Of a stretch of 64,000 nucleotides of DNA, positions 1 through 14,275 are shown one piece after another. Numbering within the stretch: position 1 is the first letter of the stretch; each line of letters starts with the position of its first letter. Both the position numbers and the translations under genes were made by a program. The notes beneath the pieces are model-generated. The model had not been told where the DNA came from. It saw nothing but the letters and a program-made list of their open reading frames with translations, and did not search any database. Source of the stretch: Tubiluchus corallicola (lineage: Eukaryota; Priapulida; Priapulimorpha; Priapulimorphida; Tubiluchidae); assembly GCA_030141605.1 (NCBI GenBank), contig JAQGDQ010000045.1, forward strand, positions 436,001 to 500,000, in the 5' to 3' direction.

Positions 1-1536
<1,536 letters not shown>

Positions 1537-4500
1537 GGTACGCTGATACACCTTTTGAAGGTTGCGCGTTTACTGCGCTTAGCACGACTGCTGCAGAAAA
1601 TAGACAGATATCAGCAATATTCAGCCATCATTCTTACATTGCTCATGTCCATGTTTGCTCTTCTTGCTCACTGGCTAGCTTGCGTTTGGTTTGTGATAGG
1701 CAAAGAGGAGATTGAGACTCATCCCGCTAACTGGTCTGTTGGTAAGTTTGGGTAGAATGCTGAATTATTGACAAAACTTGACTTGATTTTTCTTTTGATT
1801 TAAGACTTGACATGAACTTAAATGTAAAATGGCTTCATCTGATTTGACTTCACTAAAAGTGAGTTCGATTTGAGACTTGGCTTGTGTCAGAAAGAACTAG
1901 ATTTGGCTTGCATTTCGACTAAGCAGACCTTTATTTGACGTGACCAGAGACTTTACTTGGTTTTTTTTGTATTGTTACAAACTCTCGAGAATTGAGACTG
2001 AATTTAGGACCTTGCAGTTTACTGTTACTCGACTTTAGGGAGATGAGATTTAACTGGAGTCAGTAGAAATGACTTATTGTCAAGCTGGCGATTGATGACC
2101 TTAATATTGCCATTTTGAGCACTTGATGCAGTTCCCTGTTGATTGTTGTTTTCTTGTTTATTTGAAAATGGTACAGTGAAGAGTTTATCCTACTGAAAGA
2201 AAAGTGAGAAAACCATCTAAAAACATTTGTCACCTGAGACATCTTAAAAATTTTCAGACATTTTGTTCTTCGAAACTCGATGGTTTAACAACAACAATAC
2301 AACTAGTTTTAGATTTTCTCTGTCAAAAGATACGTTGCTATAGTAACCGTTAGGTGTAAGATCAATAATTCATAAAGCAGGTATAAAGCCTTTCTCGGAA
2401 TCAAAAGACGCAGCGCGAAAACTAACTTTTGAAAGATTTGAAAAGTCTAAAATTGCTGTTCCCAAGCGTATGTTTGTAAACGTTTCTTTTGTCAGAGAGC
2501 CTTTTAAGGTACATTACGCGGAAAAAAATTAATAGCTATCAGACCGCCATGAGTTGCATGTGTTTTTATATTCACAGAAATTTCTTGCACTTATGCACGC
2601 CTAGCAATTGCACTTGTTAATTTAGTGTTGTCAGCTACCTATAATTTTTTTACTTTTCATTTTTTCTATAATTTTAGGTTATGTTTAGTTTGCAGACTGT
2701 GACTCAACTATAGATTTGAAATGTAAGCTTGTGCTGTTAAGTTACTACTCGTATTATTAATAAGTACATTCGGGGAATACTAGATGAAAAAAAATCATGC
2801 ATTTTCTGATTGAGACTACAAAATCCTCTACAGTTGAGATTATCCTATCACTTTTTAGCATACTGCAAGTTAACTTTAAAAAGCAAATGAGTTGTAACGA
2901 CACATCCGATGTCACTTTTGGATAAATATTCCAGATCAACGTCTCGGGAAATTAGCACCTGTAGGTACCTTACCTCTGACAAGTACTGTCCGTCGCCGAT
3001 GCACAATTGCCCGTATATCGTTGTGACAACAAGTCCTCTGGTTTGCATTTTACTTTTAATTCATTTTTTACCTTCTGTTGATTATGGTTCCACCTGATGC
3101 AGATAGAACCTGCTTTATGGCAGCGCTTAAAGCTCTACGAATCCAATAAATTGTTTCTGATTTCCAAACTAAGCATGTGTATAAAATCCCGCTGGATTTA
3201 GCATGACATTTATGTTCGTTCAAACCCCAAGTGCTTAAAACTACTAACGTGACTATTAAACTATTTAGAATGTTACGGTGTTTGGATGCATGGTTCTAAA
3301 GAGGAAACATTTTTACGTGCAGGCAATTGTTGCAAAATGACTTGTAATTTAATAAGGTGCAGCATTTACGGAGCCAGAATTTAAATCCACCGACTATAAT
3401 AAAAGTTTAATACCAGTAATGGGCTTATTCACGCACCGAGCCTTTCTGTACAAATTAGAATTAAAACTATTTGATGAGAAATATCTATCTGACTAACTTG
3501 ATTTCACATAGAAAGATTTTTTGAAAATTCACTAGGCATTCTAAATATAGATCTATAAGAACTTGAGAGGTAGGCCTACTTGAGACAGGAAAATATAACA
3601 CGAAAGACTCAAGAAATTGTGGCACTGCTACAAGTCATTCGTCCGAAGGTTCACATCTTCTAAAATGACATGTGCTTGTATACATATACATACTTCTAAA
3701 TGATACATTCAAATGATGCAAAGTTGATCTTGTTACCATCGTTGCTGATATGATTCTCACGACGAAAATACCGTCACAGCGACGACAGGGTCGACGCCGA
3801 AGCCCTTTCTCGAGACATTGAGGTCTGTCAGTATAACCGAGCTTGTAAGGAATTACAATAGACAAAACATAGGTAACAAGGGATGTAGGCTATACGCACC
3901 AGCGGGACAGTGAAGATATTTTGGAGCTAGCCGAAATAGCGGCTACATCACTAACTCATGGTACAAAACATCTTTTTGACGCACTGAAATCATACATAAG
4001 TATGTGTTGCATTATATAGCCTAATCCGATCGTCTTTTATTGCAGTTTACGTTACTAGATTGACATTGTTCTTATTGTTTTGTGTCAGGCTGGCTATATG
4101 AACTGGCAGAACGTCTTGATGAACCCATAGTAAACAAGACCATTAATGCCCCATCTCTGGAGACATCTTACATAGCAGCGCTGTATTTCACTACTAGTAG
4201 TTTGACGAGCGTCGGATTCGGCAACGTCTCCGCAAACACGAATGCAGAAAAGATATTCTCGATATGTGCCATGCTCATAGGCGGTGAGATATCGTAGTTT
4301 AATAACAAACGAATAGTTTAATAAGTTTTATAATGAATTTCGATACGATATGTACGTTGATCAGGTAGCGCGACTTTGTAAGTCTAGCAAAATCCGATTA
4401 TGGAAACGCAAGCACAACCTTCTGCTTACCAAATAGGCACCATATCACATTTGCTGATTATTGGTTAAGCCTTTTGCAGATTTTAAACACTTTAGGAATT

Positions 4501-7500
4501 TGTATAATATATTAGAATATTTTGGGTACATGTAGTAATTACATGTGCTTGGTGTTTTGTGGACTATAACATGGAACATTTGTTGTGGACTAGAGCAAGT
4601 AGGGCCTAAAACATGAGTTGGACTGATAACAAACATGTTCTTTACAGCTTTGATGCATGCTGTTGTTTTTGGTAATGTGACAGCCATCATCCAGCGCATG
4701 TATTCCAGACGATCTCTTTTTCATTCCAAAACTAAGGATCTTAAAGACTTTTTTAGGTAAGCTTTTCTTGTTTATTGTACAATTTACTGCTTATGGACAT
4801 TGCACATAATTGAGTTTGGTGGCTGGTGGACATCCAGCCAGCCAACAAACTGACTGACTGACTGACCGGTCTGGCTGATTAACTATCTGGTGATCTACTG
4901 AGTAATTGAATATCTGTTTCGCCATTTAATCAACTTTCTGACTGCTTTAATTATTGGTTAATTATTAATGTGATTGATAGTTTAATAATATTTTCCAGGC
5001 TTCATCACATTCCAAAACAACTAAAACAACGAATGCAGGAATACTTTCAGACCACGTGGAGTGTTAATAACGGAATTGACCCTAGTGAGGTGAGTTCTTA
5101 CTATCCATAACTTAAGGTGATTTACAGTTTTTTTGCTTTAATATTTTGTATTGTTCATCTAAACAAAGCCAGCAGCTCCTCAGTTTAAGAGATTACGGTT
5201 ATTCGTAGCACTATTACCTAGTACGTATGTGGTTATTGTTAATTACACATATTTACATTATACAGTACTTCACTTAAACTGTGCAGCTGTTTGTACCTGC
5301 TTTGTATGAATATGAAAGGTATGCATTTTCCGAGGAGAATAAGAACTTTTTAACACTGAGCCCCTAAAATCTACTGACCTACAAAATTTGGCGGCCTAGG
5401 CTACAGATAAATACGCTTCTGTATATGGCCAGAATGCTAATGACCATGTGTTAATATTGTTTGGAAGTAAATAAGGAATTAATAAGGAAACAAATGCCTG
5501 TTAAAGAATTTCCCATATAGGCGGTGCAAGGCGTACAAAACAAGAATGGTTTGGCGTTTATACTGCACTTATCCGATTTATTTTCCAGATTTTAAAAGCA
5601 TTTCCAGATGAACTTAGAGGCGACATCTGTATGCATTTGCACAAGGAAATACTCAGTCTACCCATTTTTGAATCAGCATCTCATGGATGTCTAAAATCCA
5701 TGGCGATGAAAATAAGTCACAGGCGAGTAATCAGCTTCTTCTTCTTCATGCGCGAAAGCTGCCAGTAGGTGAATTGCTTTTAGCACTGTAGCCAATAATT
5801 AGTTTTTTGGCTCTAACCCAGGTAAAAACTCACTTTATCCCCTCAGTGTTTTATAATGCAATTACACCTATATATTGATACAGTTAAATAAAATGAAGTT
5901 TAAATGCTCCGATTTAATGAGCTATCTTTTAGTTTTTCCAAATCTGAATCCGTATTACAGTAATCACTCAGTTAAACTGGTATCAGTCACTAATATGAAA
6001 TCCAACCACACATTTTGAATTAACTGTTTGCTGTAACTACAAAAACAAGAACACGTCTTGAACCATACTTCTTACAAAGTAATACTGTAGATAGCAAATG
6101 CAATTGAGCCAGTTATTCTAAACGTGGTTTAACCACACAAGTTTCTGATTTCAAGGAGGTCCCATGTGAAAATGTTTACGTAATTACCTCAGCGTTTGCT
6201 GACATTATACATTACATTTGTAGATTCTGTGCTCCAGGAGAATTTCTCATACAAAAGGACGACGCAGTTACTAATCTATACTACGTAATGAATGGATCTA
6301 TGGAGATACTCAAGGGAGACATGGTAGTCGCTATATTAGGTAATATAGGGGAATGAGTGGCACACAAATACTTTAATGGACCAGTTTTAGGGCGTCATTA
6401 AATGTTCATTAATAACTGTTTTTGAATCACATGTAATGCAATTTTATTCAACCCTTATCCATGGTTGATTTGGGGTATCAACTAGCTACAGTGCAATGCT
6501 GCCTTGAAATTACAAAATTTATTGGTTTTTTTCCTTTGCATGTATACGTGCACTGCTTTGCACGGAAATATTTTGGTCTATCCTCAAGGACATTCAAATT
6601 TCCTTCAACTGTTACTGTTAATTTTTTTCTTTTACTTACCATTTCAAGTGAGATTTTTTAACTGCAAGTAAATTATTGTGGATATTGATTAGCGGAAATC
6701 CATTTTATAAATCACAACAGCAACAATGACAACAATGATCACAACAACTACAATAATGATAATGACAACAACGGCATCAGCATCAGCACAGCATAGCGAT
6801 ATCAGTCACACAGGAAATACTAAAGGAATGAGATAACTAGATTTTTTACTACTCTGCCAAAATAAAATGGTACGATATACGTGTACATGTACTTTTGCAT
6901 CTTTCTCCACTAAAATTTATGGTTATTTGCTGCAAAGTTCTTATTTTGTCCTTTTATTAATTTTTTTCAGGTAAGGGAGACTTATTTGGAACAGACTTGG
7001 ATCTGGAATCGCCAATAGTGAAGAGCATAGGGGATGTGAAAGCATTGACGTACTGTGATCTTCAGTGTGTAAATATTGGTATGTTTTAATTAGCTACTGG
7101 TATTAATTCTGGACAGTAATTTGAGTGTTGTTTGTTTGGTAAAGACTAGCTATTCTTTGTCAGCTTTGTATCTAATGACATTTTCTCCATTATAACAGAT
7201 GGCATTATGGAGGTACTAAAATGGTATCCAGACTTTGGAAGCGCATTTCAAAAAGAACTTCCACATGATCTAACATTTAACTTAAGAGAGGGATATGAAG
7301 ATAAGGTACTTCTTCCTTGTGAAACTCATCCCACGTGAAAATGTTTACGTATTTATGTTGTATGTTATAAAATGCATGCTTACATAAATATGACAGGATA
7401 TATGGATTTCCTGAGGCGAATAAGAATTTTTTAACATAGAGGGACCTAAAATTTGGTGCCCTTCAAAATTTGCTACCCACTTAGCCTATTGGTAATGTCT

Positions 7501-10225
7501 CTGCATATGAATGCAGTTAAACCAATTTGGCCTGTTTTTAAAGGATTCTGACCTGAATGGTGGTCCAACATTGGTACTTCCATCGATCACAGAAGAAAAT
7601 GAAGACAAAGACGAAGATGAGGAAAAAGTTGTTTTGTCTCCAACGAACAGTAATACGGCATCGCCGAAATCGAAACCAGCTTATGAGTGCAGGTAAAAAG
7701 TGAATGAGTCAACCAAATTAAAGCTAACAATTAATTATTGTACCAATAACATAACCGAGGAAGAATAAATTACCCTAACAAAATGCAAAGCTTAATCCAT
7801 TAATAGTGTAATATTATATAACGTAATAGAAATAGTCAAAATGGACTATTTTAATTTATCATGCAAGCAACATATTAAAACTTTCTGGTACATTTTACAC
7901 ATATTAGGTTAGAAGAAAAAAGGGTCATTTGAGCTTACAATCAGAAATAGGGCTTTTACTGAAATACCATTAAAATGTGTCCAGCTGTAGAGTAGAGCAA
8001 ATAATAATCATAACTGAAGTGTATGAATGTCTTTATAATGAAAGGGAATTTGCAAATGGACCCAGTATACTGCAACTGGACCCTTTTACAACTGTCAAGA
8101 ACAATGAATGTACAGTACAAAGGCATCTAAAGTCCTAATCCATTATTTAATCATATTGGGTTATATGTTAGCAAGCTGCACTAGGCAAGACCTACTACTG
8201 GAAATAGTTTTAGCAGAAAAAAAGCAGGTTAGGATGTTATAAAAAAATTCTCTCGGCATTTAGGATGAGGCATTGATAATATATACCTAAATGTTAGAAA
8301 AGAGTAGGAATAGGCAACATGGAAAAGAAGTAAAACAGGTCACACAAAAACATTCCCTTGTAGTCACTCATTCATTTACTAACCAAGCTTAGCTTTGTTT
8401 AACTATAATAGACAAGAACACGATCGATTGCTTCATCATACAAACTTATAATCACTAATACTAGATGAGAAATGAGAAATGAGAAAATTTGCATTTGGTT
8501 AACTATTTTCGTCTTTTTTTATGATTCCATATTGTGCTCCGAATTTTTTCCACAATACCCATAGAATTAAAAAAGGCCCAATTGTTTGCTATAAAAACTG
8601 GTGTTATTCGCTAATTTGAACTTCTTCGGTGTTTATTCTTTTATTGAACAGCTGCACATATAGGCTTACGTGTATGAAATTGTAAAAGAAATGATTAGAA
8701 AAAAATGCTGTCCTGCAAAATTTTTATTTCTGCACTAGGGCTGTTTCGTGATTAACCTTTTATTACGTTTTCCACCTCAAACATTATTTTTGTTCCAAAG
8801 TGACTTCACAAACTCATTTTCTGGTACTTACAGATTAGACATGGAGGAAATACCTACTCCTCCCTTGTCAAGAGCAAGGAGACATTTTGACAAGTACAAC
8901 ATGCAGAGATCTAAATCTGCCAAAATGGGAAGAGCTGGTTTCGACTGGAAACGAAATCACTTATCAAATATACGTTCCATATCAACAATGCCTAGTTTGT
9001 TACAAAGTTGGTTTTTTTCTATTGTTACTGTTACTATTTGATGATATCAAGTCAGAGTTTAATTCGTGCAACATTTTGTCTTTCAATTTGAAACAATATT
9101 TGCTCATTACTGTACAGGTTACCTTTGTAATGTTGGCAATATTCTTTCCTTCTAGGTCGAGAACGGCAACATTCTAATTCAGTAGAATCCTTGCATGAAT
9201 TACGGCAAGAAGTTGAGCACACTCGTTCTGGTGTTGATCGCTTAGATAAGCAAGTTGCAAACTTGACGCAAGACGTTGCAGCACTCAGCTCAGACTTAAA
9301 AATGGTGATACAAATGTTAAAAGTGATGCCAAATAATAATTCAGAGGACACCACACCCATCATGCGACGGCGACGGCTTAGTTCTCCGGGGCCAAATGTT
9401 GTAAAAGAAAAACAAGATGGCAGACGCCATAGTTCACCCATGTTTTTCATTGGAAGACATCAGCTCTTTTCATCTGATGCTTCATCGGCGATGGAAAATG
9501 AAGTTTTTAATCAAATTGGTGACGTGTTAGAACAGATGCATGGATCACTGCAAACTGATGGCTCTGTTAACAGCAGACCTCCATCAATTCCATCACACAG
9601 AATTAATTCACAGGGTGGCAATGTTTTCTCAAGAAAGATGCCAAACAGTCGAATTCGACATACGTCCGAAGATGATTCCTATATGTCAGAAAGTTCTGTT
9701 GATTCAGCTCAATATCCACTATTGAATACAAAAAATGCGGACATGTCAGGCATCCATCTAAAAGTTATACCCAGTGAACCAAAGCAAAAAAGTGAATCAA
9801 GAGTAGGCCTGCGTAGTTTATCTGCTCGTGGTGCTAAAATTTTAGACCTATTTACCAAACGAAGTGCTTCTGTTGGTAGTCCAGTGAAATCTCCAGGTGA
9901 TTACTATCATTCTGTGCCTCCAATATTATCATTTGACTCTGGCAAGAGTATTGATTTAGATGGTATTTTAACTCAAGAACCCTCACACCAGAATCAGCCT
10001 GCTGCTGAGAATGAGTGGAACTCTCAGCGGCTGTCAAATAACAACAAAGACTCTAGCCAATCATTGCCACAGTCACCCTGTGAGCCAAAAGTGGCTAATG
10101 TCACTTTGGATGATTCCAGTGAATGTGCAAGTACCACAGCAAATGCCCTGAATAAAGTGCAGCTTGAACAGTTGAACAGGTTTATGGAAGTTACAGGTAT
10201 GGAGACGACCACTACTGATTTATAG
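1537..10225 (+). CDS. ELK-type (Kv12) voltage-gated potassium channel, C-terminal two thirds
   Basis: KCNH-family channel subunit, ELK (KCNH3/4/8) branch: a plasma-membrane tetrameric K+ channel. Exons: 1537-1741, 4089-4283, 4648-4756, 4999-5089, 5589-5722, 6224-6339, 6971-7078, 7199-7305, 7544-7692, 8834-9006, 9156-10225; phases match and the total is 2457 nt (818 residues plus stop). Exon 1 carries S4 (regularly spaced Arg/Lys, [14 protein letters not shown]) and S5. Exon 2 carries the pore helix and the filter SVGFGN (about 4208-4225). Exon 3 is S6 ([13 protein letters not shown]), exons 4-5 the C-linker ([14 protein letters not shown]), and exons 6-8 the cyclic-nucleotide-binding homology domain ([25 protein letters not shown]). 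Exon 9 has an acidic patch followed by SPT, as in vertebrate KCNH8. Exon 11 begins with a heptad coiled coil (about 9180-9330), the expected tetramerisation segment, followed by a Ser-rich tail. ELK rather than ERG or EAG is chosen from the C-linker wording and the acidic linker. The PAS domain and S1-S3 lie outside the window. Confidence 0.95.
5318..5440. repeat. Interspersed repeat copy 1 in a KCNH intron
   Basis: This segment and 7385-7512 share an ordered series of blocks: a TATGCATTTTC-like start, GAGGAGAATAAGAA, CTTTTTAACA, CCTAAAAT, and a CAAAATTTG end. They are diverged copies of one short dispersed element. No coding capacity is seen. Confidence 0.6.
5723..6223 (+). other. GC-AG intron in the KCNH gene
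   Basis: Exon 5 must end in phase 2 to join the exon at 6224 (AG plus A, Arg, then FCAPGEF). The only site that satisfies this is AG followed by gcgagtaa at 5721-5730, a GC donor with an otherwise good consensus. The nearby GT at 5726 gives phase 0 and shifts the frame. Confidence 0.75.
7325..7512. repeat. Interspersed repeat copy 2 in a KCNH intron
   Basis: Diverged partner of the 5318-5440 copy. Its left part also contains CCCACGTGAAAATGTTTACG, which recurs nearly unchanged at about 6160-6180 in another intron of the same gene. The element may therefore be longer and present in three pieces. Confidence 0.55.
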
Positions 10226-10978
10226 CAGTATTGATGTGTAAAATTATTTTTTGTTTTTTATAGTTAAAATTGCTGTTTCTTCTGCTATAATCCTAGATGG
10301 TGCCATGTCATTACCTACATTACAGCTTTTTATGTTACGTGCACGGATATCATGTATTTAATATCAGATGCACCATCTGTTGCTGCAAAGTAAAAGTACA
10401 CTTGTCCCGTTTCAATTCTATCAACAATGTATTGTCAACTAACTTTTTGACAGGAAAGCATTCACATTTACACAATAGGTCAATTGTGATCATATAAAGT
10501 GGCAGCTATCATTAATATTATGTCTTTGACAAACAAATGCACATGATTTTTAAAAAAAATTATATAAACACTATGTTGAGCAGTAGATAATTTGATAGTC
10601 AGATGTCTTGACGATTTTATTTTGGGTATGTATAACAAAAATGAGGATTTCATTTTTTTGGGCATCAAACTGAAGAAATGCAGGCCCGTTGAAAAGAATG
10701 TTATATATAATTAGGTATTTTTATTGACACTATGAAAGTATCCTGTAATGCTGAGGGACGATATGTATTGTATAGACCTGTATCTATGCATCTGTCACCT
10801 GAATGTTTTTGATTAAGGTTCCTCTACTGATTCGTCTCGGGAACTTATTTTGTTTAGGTTACAGTTCTGCCACAACTATCTAATGTTGGTGAACCATGCC
10901 ACTGAGTGTTAGAATCTAGCTTACAAAATGCCGTACTGTTTAGAAAACAAAACATTCTGCCTCAGCTAAATAATTAAA
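10226..10978 (+). other. Probable 3' UTR of the KCNH gene
   Basis: AT-rich sequence after the TAG stop with no competing coding signal. An ATTAAA at 10973-10978 is the first plausible poly(A) hexamer I noticed. The actual end is unknown and could be later. Confidence 0.4.
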
Positions 10979-12300
10979 ATTTGAAAATTCTATGCATACG
11001 CATAAATTATATAAATACACAAGTTGCTAATAGATTTGTTTGTTTGCTGTTTTGGTTAAAAGGATTTTGAATATTCAATGAATTATAAGGACTAATCAAT
11101 TTGACTATAAAACTGTCTTGTTTCTGATCCTATTAGCTGTATTATTTCTTAACTTTTATAAGGCATCATTTAAAATATGATATATTAACATTCACATTTC
11201 CAGATATTCTAGGCAGTAGTCATTTTAATAGCAACAATGTCTGCTGCACTATATACTTCATTAATATTTGTACTCATTATTTGTATTTGGAAATGTAGAT
11301 GGCTTATTACATTCTTAGCAAGAGTATTTGCAAAATTTAGCCGTTTAGCTTGTGCACTTGGAAATGAAAAAAAGATCATGTTATTTAGTATGTTAATATT
11401 TACTAGTATTCTCTAATTTCCCTTGATGCCATCATACGTTTACCGGTGAGTAACGAATATGGATTGCAAATAGACCATACCAGTTAGTCGAATGAGAAAA
11501 CCGGATCAGCATGACAACTTTATTACCGCTCTTGCAATTAAACACAAAAAGCTAGAGCATCATATTTATATGATAGTAGATCATGACACGAACCAGTGCA
11601 GGAAATCTTGACACTAAAAGCCCGAAATTCTTTATGAAAAATTTATGTTGCTTCACTAAATTAGGTTTTTTTTAATTACATTTATACATAATCATTTGAA
11701 TGTAAAGTGAGAAGTAAAATATGTAAATAATGCGTCTTATTACCATATTATGTAATTTACAGAAATTTTTATACGTACTAATTAATACGATTAATTATTA
11801 TTATACTTGTATATTGTAAATTATGTAAATGTCGTTTTACCTGCTTTTGTTAATAATCGATGCATTCCCCCGTTGTCTTTCCGTATACAACGCAAGTATT
11901 AATTATTATTGTGTATATATTGTTCTTTGTGCAAACGCATGCATTTGATAAAATTACAATATTATTTCCACATTAAATGTCTTAATTAAAAGTTTATGTA
12001 ACATGTTGTATATATGCCTATTATAAGACGTATATGTTTATTAATTATTATAGGCTCAGGCAGTTTGCTATTTGAAGCTGCACGATTAAGAGGACTCAAA
12101 GCTTCTATTGTTGTCTTTATGGACATACCAGATTGAATGTTTACTTTTTTGCATATCCCTACTCCCTACTACCTACTGGACAGTATCAATTTTCTCGTGT
12201 CTCTGAGTTCAAGAGTATAACAGTAAATGTGGCAATATTTATGGTTAGATGGTTAAATGGAGTTGATCATAGCGAAAATTACAAAAACAGTAACCAGTCA
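10979..12300. other. Intergenic AT-rich DNA
   Basis: I see no coding exon, RNA gene or structured repeat in this stretch. Part of it could be extended 3' UTR of the channel gene. Confidence 0.5.
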
Positions 12301-12351
12301 CTAACTAATTAGTTGAGTAGTCATACCAAATCATTTAAAATTTGCTCTTAT

Positions 12352-12463
12352 TTCACTCATTACAAGTTTGAAATTAAAATTATGAAATTTCTGAGTATCA
12401 GAATTTATAGTCATTACAAGTTTGAGATTAAAATTATGAAATTTCTGAGTATCAGAATTTATA
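12352..12463. repeat. Tandem duplication, two units of about 54-57 bp
   Basis: The block TCATTACAAGTTTGA(A/G)ATTA through CAGAATTTATA occurs twice back to back with about one mismatch. It lies immediately before the GA microsatellite. No coding role is apparent. Confidence 0.85.
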
Positions 12464-12536
12464 CACACATTAAAAAAGTAGAAAATATCGATTGAGCGAG
12501 TGGTTTGTACGCACGAAAGAGGGAAAGAGAAAGGGG

Positions 12537-12818
<282 letters not shown>

Positions 12819-12869
12819 AAGACTTACTAATTATCACAGCATTTTCGATGCATTTTTCTGCTCAGTAGA

Positions 12870-13890
12870 GCGATGAGGGAATTAGCCATTTCAACTATAT
12901 ATAATTTTATATGTAATTAGAATTATTATAATATAAACGCAGTATATAATATTGTTGATTTGTTGTATTTACTACTATATATATATATATATATGTGAGT
13001 TAATTATAACTGATATACAAAATTATGTAAATTCGTTTTGTACGCAGCATTAGAATAATTACAACTAATTGTATTTCACGGGTTGGTTACCGCTATTGTA
13101 AATAACGTGCCTCTAAATTTAGCTTATTACTTTAACTCTGTTAAATGGAATTTAATAAATTTGTTATGAAATACAATATATGCTTTCTAATTCTTGCAAA
13201 TGAGATGCGATATACATTCAGTTTATGAAGTGATTAAATTATAGAATTCAATTCAATTCAACGTAATCAATTCAATTCGTAGATTACAAACGACAATATT
13301 AGTCGTGGTTAATTTTTTGCTGCAACGGAGCAAAACCCTTGGAAAAAATTTCTATGTTTTCAGTCTAGACTGCTCTTTCGGCAGAGTTATATTGTATCTT
13401 CAGAATGTATACTACATACGGCATATATGTTGGAGAAACGAAATGGAGTTTTCACAAATGTGTTGACACGGCAACTAATTAGGAATTTACAGAAAGATAT
13501 ACTGCGTTAGTTTTGCACCGTCACAGCAAAAATATATAAAAATATTAAAGTCGCAATATAAAAGTCATTAACCTACATTTTTTGCCGTTTTTGCCAGTAA
13601 CTGTTTGTATAGATGCAGATAGATCGGCTTAGAACATGTGTTTTCTTTCTTTTGTAATCTTTTGACGAATGACGAATTTGACGAATGTCAACTCACTAAC
13701 TAACAGAGTTATTAGGCCTATATTCTGACATAATGTAATGTTGTCCAATTTAATGCAAAGGTCGCACAAATGGTGTCATTATTTGTATATAAGTACTAAA
13801 CAGGAAAAAAGTTAATGAGGTAAAACTAAAAACTTGTGTTTGGTTATATAGGGCTCTCAATTGAAGATACAACATAGCATGCAGTGTGAA
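12870..13890. other. Intergenic AT-rich DNA
   Basis: Only short TA runs (about 12977-12993) and AATTC repeats (about 13246-13278) stand out. No exon is supported. Confidence 0.5.
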
Positions 13891-13894
13891 AAGG

Positions 13895-13986
13895 GTTTAA
13901 TGTCGCATTAGCATAATTAACATAATATCGAACATTACTAGTTTAATGTTGTATTAGCATAATTGACATGATATCGAACATTACTA
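13895..13986. repeat. Tandem duplication, 2 x 46 bp
   Basis: The unit starting GTTTAATGT and ending CGAACATTACTA occurs at 13895-13940 and again at 13941-13986 with about five differences. It lies about 290 bp beyond the stop codon of the minus-strand cysteine-rich gene. Confidence 0.85.
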
Positions 13987-14275
13987 GGACAAGACATAAA
14001 TATGTCACTAGCACATTAGAGACGACGTTAAACAAAAAAATCAAATACAGTTTCTGAATACAATTTCTATTATATGTAAATTACCTTCATGTTAAGTCAA
14101 TTTACAAACAACATACGATCTAGGTTATGATCAAAATGAAAGATGTGTACGCTTGTGTATTAATCCTATATTATAGATAAACTGAGCACGAGTGTGAAGC
14201 AAAAACGTTCATCATGACAACAGTCGTCATGTAATTCTGGAATAATTCATCAATCTAATTTCAATTAAAGTTTGT

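Noticed and set aside
9007-9012. Alternative donor at 9011 (TG|gttttt) for KCNH exon 10
   Set aside because: Gives phase 2, which does not fit the acceptor at 9156; the donor at 9007 (A|gttggt) gives the needed phase 1.
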